A stretch of DNA of 64,000 nt from DATFRY01 sp035489015 (GTDB taxonomy: Bacteria > Myxococcota_A > Polyangia > Haliangiales > Haliangiaceae), in NCBI GenBank assembly GCA_035489015.1, contig DATHKR010000172.1:1-64000 (forward strand), written 5' to 3'. The position numbers and the translations under genes are program-made. Of this stretch, positions 50,501 to 57,454 are shown piece by piece; the stretch's first letter is position 1, and each line of letters begins with the position of its first letter. The notes under the pieces are model-generated. The model searched no databases, was not told the DNA's origin, and saw nothing but the letters and a program-made list of their open reading frames with translations.

Positions 50501-53349
50501 CGGGCTGGGCCGGATCCGATCGATGGCCCAGAGCGGGACCAACCCGCACATCCACTACCGCTACCACCATACCGGGCCGCGGCCATACAGCGAGACCTTC
50601 ACCTACAACGGCCCGGCCACCGCGGTCCCCGACCTGCCCGCCACCTGGACGGCCGCCGGCCGGTGGCAGCACGTGGTGACCGTGTCCGACAGCGCCGGCG
50701 AGCAGATGTTCCGCGCGGTCCGTCTGGCCGCCTCGCGCTGGCTGGTCACCGACCGGCAGGTGCGCGACGCGATCGGCCGCCCGATCGCGGTGGCCGAGCC
50801 GTTCGAGTGGCAGGGCACCCTCGACGGCCTGGTCGCCAGCGCGCTGCCGGCCGGCACGCCGACCCGGACCGCCACCTACGACGCGCTCGACCGCGTGATC
50901 GCCCAGGGCCTGCCGACCGGCGAGCACACCACCCACGTCTACCGCGCGTTCGAGCTGACCGACACCGCCGACGGGCTGTCGCCGATCGTCTCGGTCCTGG
51001 ACGGCCAGGGCCACGTGCTGCGCACCTCGCGCACCGTGAACGGCGCGGTCGAGTCGGTCGAGGCGACCTACGACGCGGCCGGGCGGATCACGCGGATGCG
51101 GCTGCCGTCGGCCGGCGGCCCGGTCGACCTCGGCTACGAGTACGACTCGCTCGGCCGCCTGGTGTTCGCGACCGATCCGGACATCGGCGACCGCCTGTTC
51201 GACTACGACGACGGCGGCCGGCTGGTCGCGCAGACCAACGGCGCGGCGCAGACCGTCCAGTTCGGCTACGACGGCGCCGGCCGGCTCGCCACCATGACCG
51301 ACAGCGACGAGCAGGCGATCGTCTACCACTACGACGACGCGCTCGACTCGACCGTCTTCCCGTACACCGCCGGGCGGCTGGCCTGGATCGAGGAGCCGAC
51401 CGGACGGGTCCAGATCGGCTACGACCGCGACGGGCTCGAGGCGCGCTTCCGCCGCACCGTCGATGACCGCACCGCCGAGCGGATCACCACGCGGGCCGCG
51501 TCCGGCGTGACCCTGGCGGTCGACGACGGCGACGGCTTCTCGTTCGATCTGGCCTACGACCCGGCCGGGCGCCTCACCCGGGTCGGCGACTTCTGGCAAG
51601 TCGAGCAGCAGGACGCGGCCGGGCGCTCCCTGCGCGAGCGGTTCGGCAACGACGTGGTCCAGACCTGGCAGCGCGACGCGCTCGGCCGCTCGAAGCGCCT
51701 GCGCGTGCTCGCCCCCGCCGGTGACGCCCTCTACGACGTGCAGGTCGGCCTCCACGCCACCGGCGCGATCGCCTCGGTGACCGATCAGGATGGCGTCGGC
51801 CTCGATCACTCGGCCGCCTTCACCTACGACGGCGGCGGCCGGCTGACCTCGGCGCGGATCGGCCCGGTCGCGGCCGCGTACCAGTTCGCCTACCAGTACG
51901 ACGGCCTGCAGAACATGATCCGGCGCGAGGCGCACGGCCCGACCGCGCTCGGCATCGCGACCGGCGCCTATCACCACGGCGAGCCGGACGCGGGCGGCAA
52001 CCCGACCGGACCGCGCCAGCTGACCTCGATCGTCCCGGACGCCGCCGCCGGCAGTCCGCCCGGCGCCACCACGACGACGTTCGACTACGACGCCGCCGGC
52101 CGCATGGTGCGCGAGGGCGCGACCGAGCTCGAGTACGACGGCTTCGATCGCCTCATCCGCGTCAGCGGGCTGGCCGCCGGCTCCGGCCAGGTCACCCATG
52201 ACTACGGCTACGACGGCTTGCGGGTCCGCACCGTCGATCCCGACGGGCTCGGCACCACCTGGTTCACCCAGGACGTGTCGGAGACCGACGACGGCGTCCG
52301 CCGCATCGACGTGAAGCTGGGCGAGCGCCTGATCGCTCGGGTCACCCGCGATCCGATCGCCGAGGCGGCTGCCGGCGCAACAACCGCCGCCGCCCAGGGC
52401 GTGCGCGCGGCCCACATCGCCCAGGCCGCCTTCGCGGTCGCCGGCTTCCTCCTCCTCCTCCTCGCTCTCTTCGCGCCCGCGAGCCGACGGCGCGGTGTGC
52501 TCCGCCCCGCGATCGGCGCCGGCACGCTCCTCGCGCTGGCCCTGGCCAGCTGCCAGACCGCGCCCGGGCTGGGGGACCTCGCGTCCCGCACCACCAGCCA
52601 GACGCTCTACTATCACGCCGCGATCGGGGCCGGCCCGTCGATCATCACCCGCGAGGACGGCACCGTCTTCGACGAGCGCCGCTACGAGCCGTTCGGCGCG
52701 ACCATCGACTCCTACCGGATGCTGCCGGGCGGCGGCACCGAGGTCGGGCCGGTCGACCTCGTCCGCGACCCGCACGACATCCACAACAAGGAGCGCGACC
52801 CGGCCACCGGCTGGAGCTACCAGGGCGCGCGCTGGATGGCGCCGGAGATCGCGGTCTGGTCGGTGCCGGACCCGCCGGTCAAGGCGCCCGACCCGGCCTT
52901 CATGGTCGCGCCCTGGTCGCTCCACCCCTACCAGTTCGTGCAGCAGAACCCGGTCTTCTACTGGGACCCGGACGGGCAGCAGCCGGTGCCCAAGGGCCAG
53001 GACCGCGACTACATGCCCGACTCGGTCAAGGGCTACAAGGACGCGGCCGAAGCCAACTACACCGCCAAGGGGATCATCACCAGGACGGTCCGCGCGGCCG
53101 CCGACGTCGCGCCGGACGTGATGAACGCCGCCGAGCCCTATGCCGAGGCGCTGCCGATCGTCGGCACCTATCTCCTCTTCAAGAAGGGCGACTACTTCTG
53201 GGGAACGATCAGCGCCGTCACCGACATCGCCAGCATCATCCCGTTCGTCGCGGAGGCGCGCTTCGCCGTCGTGGGCGGCAAGACCGCGGTGACCATCGGC
53301 CGCACCACCGTCACGGTCGAGCGGGCCGTGGTGACGACCGAGCGAGTGG
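47514..53349 (+). repeat. Long duplicated block, copy B (RHS 4 shell)
   Basis: Partner of the block at 40690-46467. Together with the weaker similarity to copies 1 and 2, this shows expansion by tandem duplication, with later homogenisation of the shell and exchange of the 3' ends. Confidence 0.7.
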
Positions 53350-53654
53350 CGGCCAGCGTGGCCAAGCCGCTCGCCGCCGAGACCAAGGCGATCAAGGCCG
53401 CCGGGTGGGAGGCGCACCTCGCCGAGGCGGAGAAGCGGGTAGCCGCCAGCAAGGTCAAGTACGGCGACCACGGGCTGGAAATGATGGCCCGCAAGACGGA
53501 CATCAAGCAGATCGACCGGATCGTCGAGAAGACGGGACTCAGCAAGGCACAGCGCCGTATCCTGCACGACGAGATCACCGGGCAGGACCTGACCCTCGAC
53601 GAGATCCTGGAGATCGCGAAGGAGATCGCCCAGAAGATCCCGAAAGGAAACTGA
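47514..53654 (+). CDS. SpvB/TcdB-RHS protein 4 with small unknown C-terminal domain
   Basis: A 2,046-residue paralogue, closest to copy 3, with the same shell, internal LALASC (Cys1680), end motif YWDPDG (D1818) and the shared pre-toxin segment. The unique tail (about the last 85 residues, from near 1962) is helical and charged, with a central LHDEITG (H2018-D2019-E2020); I cannot assign it. ATG 47514 is preferred (GGAG spaced 6 bp); ATG 47502 is in frame but its AAGGAG is only 1 bp away. A small gene follows after 1 bp. Confidence 0.83.
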   Translation: MPSRRQTQIEDRPGSARGSARRAGTLRAALVAASLATPATALAAGGPAPGAVTAETVKLPSGPGSVRGLADNAQVSAFTGQVQYGVPIELPAGPGGLAPALSLGYDGSLGNGPLGVGWSMAQAGVRRSLRLGVPSYDATDELEVVGIAGGQLVAVPGGYRIEGRGNTMTGLAVGGGFELTSADGSVYRFGTSAGARKASGAQVAVWYLEQVRDVAGQTIDYRYHQDLGEVYLDAVEWGPTIAGARAYKAEMIYQARPDSVVSFRTGFRVESAQRLSRVRVWSGGAVRINVDLTYDQDFALSRLHGVRVTSASGADAMPELTFTYAAAQTGQLTSIPGLDGWALNFQGTSLFDVDLDGAMDLLRLTVSGHSYRRNIGGQFGPAQPIPGAASASLDKVRLLDTTGDSAAEMVWQQGSQWRIFQLVPGAGGPSWVAAGSLGGANNVPLASVTVADIDGDYRMDVLQVAGSMMQMRMGGPTGFGSPVLRPMIDPARSFIQPGNAATRFNDINGDGLVDVVYLASSAMYLYLGRGDGSFEKLHDLAYPWSDTVDASQIHLADLNRDGLLDVAAVRAGNLAWHRGLAGGVFDVTPVSLARPAGTDGSVVVAVADANGNGSEDLVWSSDAGMWILDMAGPTTAGMLTAVENGLGQRQRFAYQASTQLALAAAAAGAAWTSTAPMSIPVATRNALELASGEPARSNRLDVRDIVYDRDERRFLGFLESTITRPDPADGAPVAQQARQVQRFAPGLGMDRALRGQIVYERMESGAGVVLREAFRDVVAVAVTGLPDEARLRVAVPLSTEVHHVEGQPTALVTRTEFEHDGEGRITVERSLGRLDLGGDESVTRRRYTDGVSARGVRDQLCEERLLAPDPAAPADPAGEVLVSHVQTLYGDATSIAPLCDAGAGWVRATRHLLASEARWVDVESVTYNAAGDPIHRTTAGVTRDLEYDASGLHPVAETVHPSPTRALRWEMTWDDVLGQPTLVRDASGAAVAVTYDGLGRIRSMAQSGTNPHIHYRYHHTGPRPYSETFTYNGPATAVPDLPATWTAAGRWQHVVTVSDSAGEQMFRAVRLAASRWLVTDRQVRDAIGRPIAVAEPFEWQGTLDGLVASALPAGTPTRTATYDALDRVIAQGLPTGEHTTHVYRAFELTDTADGLSPIVSVLDGQGHVLRTSRTVNGAVESVEATYDAAGRITRMRLPSAGGPVDLGYEYDSLGRLVFATDPDIGDRLFDYDDGGRLVAQTNGAAQTVQFGYDGAGRLATMTDSDEQAIVYHYDDALDSTVFPYTAGRLAWIEEPTGRVQIGYDRDGLEARFRRTVDDRTAERITTRAASGVTLAVDDGDGFSFDLAYDPAGRLTRVGDFWQVEQQDAAGRSLRERFGNDVVQTWQRDALGRSKRLRVLAPAGDALYDVQVGLHATGAIASVTDQDGVGLDHSAAFTYDGGGRLTSARIGPVAAAYQFAYQYDGLQNMIRREAHGPTALGIATGAYHHGEPDAGGNPTGPRQLTSIVPDAAAGSPPGATTTTFDYDAAGRMVREGATELEYDGFDRLIRVSGLAAGSGQVTHDYGYDGLRVRTVDPDGLGTTWFTQDVSETDDGVRRIDVKLGERLIARVTRDPIAEAAAGATTAAAQGVRAAHIAQAAFAVAGFLLLLLALFAPASRRRGVLRPAIGAGTLLALALASCQTAPGLGDLASRTTSQTLYYHAAIGAGPSIITREDGTVFDERRYEPFGATIDSYRMLPGGGTEVGPVDLVRDPHDIHNKERDPATGWSYQGARWMAPEIAVWSVPDPPVKAPDPAFMVAPWSLHPYQFVQQNPVFYWDPDGQQPVPKGQDRDYMPDSVKGYKDAAEANYTAKGIITRTVRAAADVAPDVMNAAEPYAEALPIVGTYLLFKKGDYFWGTISAVTDIASIIPFVAEARFAVVGGKTAVTIGRTTVTVERAVVTTERVAASVAKPLAAETKAIKAAGWEAHLAEAEKRVAASKVKYGDHGLEMMARKTDIKQIDRIVEKTGLSKAQRRILHDEITGQDLTLDEILEIAKEIAQKIPKGN

Positions 53655-53655
53655 C

Positions 53656-54129
53656 GTGGGCCGTGGGCTGCTCGACTCGATGGTGGGAGAGACGTGCTGG
53701 CACGTGAGCGCCGGCGGAGCGACCTCGCCGTCGTTCGTGCTGGTGCTGGGCGACAAGCTGCCCCGGACGATCCCCCTCACCAACCCGTCGCAGCCGCCCG
53801 CGTTCCGCCAGAATCGAGGCTCCGTGGAGCTCCTGGTCTGGTCCTCCTGGCGGCTGCAGCAGGGGGATCAGGTGCTGGCCACGAGCGATCAAGGGCCGGC
53901 CGGCGTGGAGCCCCTCGGCGCGCTGATCGGCACCACCGTCGACGCGGTCGACTGCGCCGCCCCCGCGTGGGATCTCCGGATCCGCTTCTCCAACGGCAAG
54001 GAGCTGGTCACGTTCTCCGACCACCTCGGGCCAGACGCCTCGATCGACGCCAACTGGGAGCTCTGGGCCCGAGGCAAGTACCTGCGAGCCGGCCCCGGTG
54101 CCGAGCTCGCCGAGGAGCACCAGGAATGA
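53656..54129 (+). CDS. Candidate immunity protein for RHS 4
   Basis: A 157-residue protein starting at GTG with AAAGGA about 8 bp upstream, one base after the RHS 4 stop. It has no signal peptide and looks like a small alpha/beta protein. A C-terminal part reads LRIRFSNGKELVTFSDH, then WELWARGKY, a pattern seen in small immunity-like proteins. The family is not recognised. Immunity to the RHS 4 tail is inferred from position. Confidence 0.62.
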   Translation: MGRGLLDSMVGETCWHVSAGGATSPSFVLVLGDKLPRTIPLTNPSQPPAFRQNRGSVELLVWSSWRLQQGDQVLATSDQGPAGVEPLGALIGTTVDAVDCAAPAWDLRIRFSNGKELVTFSDHLGPDASIDANWELWARGKYLRAGPGAELAEEHQE

Positions 54130-54266
54130 CCCCCGCGCTCGGCGCGCGCGGGCCCGGAATCCAGCACGCAAGGGCCTGAATTCAGCTAGATGCAGATCAT
54201 GAAAAGAAAGAAAGTGTCCATTTTTTTCGTTTCATTGGAGGCTACGGAAGATCCTTTCGCTCTCCC

Positions 54267-55448
54267 ATGAACGACGAACCATGGCAGGGACGCGCCGGTC
54301 AGTTCCGCACTCAGAAGATCGGGGGCGAGCCCGTTCGTCTGTTCTATCCGGCCGATCTACCTCCAGTCCCGCCTCTCGACCTCGATGCGAACGACATCGA
54401 TCTGCTCGAAGAGGCGAATCGCGCCCTCGGGCGCCTCGACGGCCTGGCGACAGTCCTCCCGGACACGGCTCTGTTCCTCTACATGTACGTTCGCAAGGAG
54501 GCGCTGCTCTCGTCCCAGATCGAGGGCACCCAGTCTTCGCTCTCGGATCTCCTTCTCTCGGAGCACTACGAGGCCCCTGGGCTCCCTCTATCGGACGTTC
54601 GGGAGGTATCGAGCTACGTCGCTGCCATGCAGCACGGCCTCGAACGAATGAAGGAGGGCTTTCCACTCTCGTTGCGCCTGCTGCGCGAGATCCACGCTGT
54701 CCTGCTGAGAACCGGACGAGGGGCCACGCTGCAACCCGGCGAGTTCCGGACGAGTCAGAACTGGGTCGGAGGCAGCCGACCGGGAACGGCGTTCTACGTC
54801 CCGCCGCCGGCCCACGAGGTGGTTCGGCTGATGGGGGCTCTCGAGAGGTTTCTTCACGACGAGCCGGTTCGAACCTCGGTGTTGATCAAGGCAGCCTTGT
54901 CGCACGTGCAGTTCGAGACCATTCACCCCTTCCTCGACGGGAATGGAAGGCTCGGACGGCTCATGATCACGCTGCTCCTCTGCGCGGAAGGCGCGCTGCG
55001 TGAACCACTTCTCTACTTGAGTCTGTTCTTCAAGCAGCACCGGGACGAGTACTACGGACTCCTTCAACAGGTCCGCATCGAAGGGAAATGGGAGGAGTGG
55101 CTTCGCTTCTTCCTGCGCGGTGTGCTCGAGACGGCAGACCAAGCGGTCGACACGGCGCGTCGGTCGATCGCGCTGTTCGAAGAACACCGCAGAAAGGTCC
55201 AGGCGCATCGCCGAACCGTGGGATCAGCTCTCCGGGTCCACGACGCGCTGAAGGGGCGCCCGGTCCTCTCCGCTCTCGATGCAGCGGCGGTGACTGGCCT
55301 CTCGGAGCCCACCGTCCGCAACTGCTTCGCTCTCCTGGAGGAGCTCGGCATCGCCAGGGAGGCCACCGGCCGCGGTCGAGATCGACTGTGGCTCTACGTC
55401 GCCTATGTGGAGTTGCTCGGCGAGAGAACTGACCCGCTCCCACCCTGA
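54267..55448 (+). CDS. Fic family protein (putative AMPylase, class II inhibitory motif)
   Basis: A 393-residue protein. The Fic core HPFLDGNGRLGR (from H220) has all catalytic residues for transfer of AMP (or another nucleotide) from ATP onto a target hydroxyl. An N-terminal inhibitory motif SSQIEG (82-87, E86) marks a class II, self-inhibited Fic protein. The C-terminal 80 residues look like a winged helix (LSEPTVRNCFALLEELGI), as in many stand-alone Fic proteins that bind DNA. Codons are less GC3-biased than those of the RHS genes, and an AT-rich leader (54180-54266) precedes it, so it is probably a separate, acquired unit. ATG 54267 lacks a well-spaced ribosome binding site. Confidence 0.9.
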   Translation: MNDEPWQGRAGQFRTQKIGGEPVRLFYPADLPPVPPLDLDANDIDLLEEANRALGRLDGLATVLPDTALFLYMYVRKEALLSSQIEGTQSSLSDLLLSEHYEAPGLPLSDVREVSSYVAAMQHGLERMKEGFPLSLRLLREIHAVLLRTGRGATLQPGEFRTSQNWVGGSRPGTAFYVPPPAHEVVRLMGALERFLHDEPVRTSVLIKAALSHVQFETIHPFLDGNGRLGRLMITLLLCAEGALREPLLYLSLFFKQHRDEYYGLLQQVRIEGKWEEWLRFFLRGVLETADQAVDTARRSIALFEEHRRKVQAHRRTVGSALRVHDALKGRPVLSALDAAAVTGLSEPTVRNCFALLEELGIAREATGRGRDRLWLYVAYVELLGERTDPLPP

Positions 55449-55456
55449 AGGCCCGG

Positions 55457-55488
55457 CCTCATGCGCCGGCCGATTGCGGCGCATGAGG
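55457..55488. terminator. Perfect 12-bp inverted repeat between convergent genes
   Basis: CCTCATGCGCCG (55457-55468) and CGGCGCATGAGG (55477-55488) pair perfectly around an 8-nt loop. The dyad lies 9 bp after the Fic stop and covers the stop codon of the ABC exporter on the other strand. It probably ends transcription in both directions, although no strong U-tract follows. Confidence 0.55.
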
Positions 55489-57384
55489 TCGATCTTGCCG
55501 GGCACCGGTCCCCGCCGCGGCGAACTGCGTGCGGTGGAGCTCGGCGTAGAGGCCGCCCTGGGCCAGGAGCTCGGCGTGGGTGCCGCGCTCGACCAGGCGG
55601 CCCTCGTCGATGACCAGGATCTGGTCGGCGTCGCGGACGGTCGACAGCCGGTGCGCGACCACCAGCGAGGTGCGGGCGGCCAGCGCGGTGGCGAGGGCGA
55701 GCTGGACCGCCGCCTCGGACTCGGAGTCGAGGTGCGCGGTGGCCTCGTCGAGGAGGACGATCGCCGGGGCCTTGAGCAGCAACCTCGCGATGGCGAGCCG
55801 CTGCCGCTCGCCGCCCGACAGCCGGTAGCCGCGGTCGCCGACCACGGTGTCGAGCCCGTCGGGCAGAGACTGGACGAGGTTCCAGATCTGCGCCGCCCGC
55901 AGCGCCTGGATCAGCTCGGCCTCGGTCGCCTGCGGGCGGGCCAGGGCCAGGTTGGCGCGGATGGTGTCGTGATACATGTGCGAGTCCTGCGTGACCACGC
56001 CGATCATCGCGCGCAGCGATCGCTGGGTCACCTCGCGCACGTCTTCGCCGGCGACCCGCACCGTCCCGGCGGTCGCGTCGTACAGGCGAGCGACCAGCGC
56101 CGTGATGGTGGTCTTGCCGGCCCCGGACGGCCCGACCAGCGCGACCATCTGGCCCGGCTCGACCCGGAAGGTCAGATCGCGCAGCACCTCGGCGCCGGGC
56201 GCCGGTGACAGCGTACCGACCGACTCGAGCGACGCGAGCGACACCGCCGACGCCGCCGGATACGCGAACGAGACCTGGTCGAACTCGATCGACGGGGCGG
56301 CGCCGACCGCTAGCTCGCGCGCGTCCGGGCGGTCGGCGACCATCGGGGCCAGGTCGAGCACCTCGAGCACGCGCTCGAAGCTGACCAGCGTGGTCATGAT
56401 GTCGACCTGGACGTTGGACAGCGCGGTCAGCGGCCCGTACAGGCGGCCGAGGTAGGCGGTCAGCGCGACCAGGGTGCCGACCCCGAGCGCGCCGTCGACC
56501 GCGAACGCGCCGCCGACCCCGTAGACCAGCGCGACCGCGAGCGCGGCGACCAGCGTCAGCGACACCCGGAACACGCCGGCGAACATCGACTGGGTCACGC
56601 CGATGTCGCGGACCTCGGCCGCGCGGCCGGCGAACTGGCGCGACGCGTCGTCGGTCCGGCCGAACACCTTGGCCAGGACCGCCCCGGCCACGTTGAAGTG
56701 CTCGGTCATGGTCTGGCCCATCTCGCCGGCCAGGCGGTACTGCTCGGACGTGATCCGCCGCAGCCTCGGCGCGATCAGCCGCGCGGGCAGGAGGAACAGC
56801 GGCAAGAGCGCCAGGGCCAGGAGGGTCAGCTTCCAGGACATGAAGAACATCGCCAACAGCACGAAGCCGACCCCGAGCAGGTTGCCGATCACGTTGGACA
56901 ACGTCGACGTGAAGGCCTGCTGGGCCCCGAGCACGTCGCCGTTGAGCCGCTGGATGAGCGCGCCGGTCTGGGTGCGGCTGAAGAACGCGACCGGCAGGCT
57001 CTGCACGTGATCGAACACCGCCGTGCGCAGGTCGAAGATCAGCCCCTCGCCGATCCGCGCCGTGATCCAGCGCTGAGCCAGCGAGATCGCCGCCGACACC
57101 AGGGCCAGGATCGCGACGCCGAGCGCCAGCTCGACGACGAGATCGACCCGCTGGTGGGCGATGCCGCGGTCGATGATGTCGCGGTAGAGCAGCGGGGTGG
57201 CCGCGCCGATCGCCGCATCGACCGCGAGCAGGGTCAGGAACAGGGCCAGCTGGCGCCGGTAGGGAACCGCGAACCGGAGGATCCGGCGCACCGTGCCGGG
57301 CGCGAGCGAGTGCCGCGCCACCGCCGCGTCCTGCAGGAACGAACGCATCGTCCGCCCCGGTCCCATGCCCCGTCCCATCGACAT
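55459..57384 (-). CDS. ABC exporter, fused permease and ATPase
   Basis: A 641-residue half-transporter. The N-terminal membrane domain (about residues 35-330) has six hydrophobic segments. The C-terminal nucleotide-binding domain has Walker A GPSGAGKTT, signature LSGGERQRLAIARLLL, Walker B AIVLLDEATAHLDSES and a switch histidine (VVAHRLSTV). It would act as a homodimer exporting lipid, peptide or drug; the substrate is unknown. ATG 57384 is the longest plausible start; ATG 57345 (MRSFLQDA) is an alternative. It stands alone in its orientation, next to the metzincin gene. Confidence 0.92.
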   Translation of the reverse strand: MSMGRGMGPGRTMRSFLQDAAVARHSLAPGTVRRILRFAVPYRRQLALFLTLLAVDAAIGAATPLLYRDIIDRGIAHQRVDLVVELALGVAILALVSAAISLAQRWITARIGEGLIFDLRTAVFDHVQSLPVAFFSRTQTGALIQRLNGDVLGAQQAFTSTLSNVIGNLLGVGFVLLAMFFMSWKLTLLALALLPLFLLPARLIAPRLRRITSEQYRLAGEMGQTMTEHFNVAGAVLAKVFGRTDDASRQFAGRAAEVRDIGVTQSMFAGVFRVSLTLVAALAVALVYGVGGAFAVDGALGVGTLVALTAYLGRLYGPLTALSNVQVDIMTTLVSFERVLEVLDLAPMVADRPDARELAVGAAPSIEFDQVSFAYPAASAVSLASLESVGTLSPAPGAEVLRDLTFRVEPGQMVALVGPSGAGKTTITALVARLYDATAGTVRVAGEDVREVTQRSLRAMIGVVTQDSHMYHDTIRANLALARPQATEAELIQALRAAQIWNLVQSLPDGLDTVVGDRGYRLSGGERQRLAIARLLLKAPAIVLLDEATAHLDSESEAAVQLALATALAARTSLVVAHRLSTVRDADQILVIDEGRLVERGTHAELLAQGGLYAELHRTQFAAAGTGARQDRPHAPQSAGA

Positions 57385-57454
57385 CCGATCCCATAGGATG
57401 ACACGAGGCCGACGATGATCGCAGACGCGGCCATCGCCCGGATCACCTGGTCCT

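Noticed and set aside
17773..53783. Very long minus-strand open frames (1,400-2,350 codons) antisense to the lipoprotein and RHS genes
   Set aside because: They arise from strong GC bias and codon structure of the plus-strand genes. The translations are Arg/Asp/Val/Gly-rich, lack motifs and signal peptides, and the plus-strand frames have clear conserved domains.
28391..54129. RHS genes as ordinary wall-associated or T6SS-linked Rhs proteins
   Set aside because: No PAAR, VgrG or other T6SS genes are seen, and all four have Sec signal peptides and SpvB/TcdB-type N-termini.
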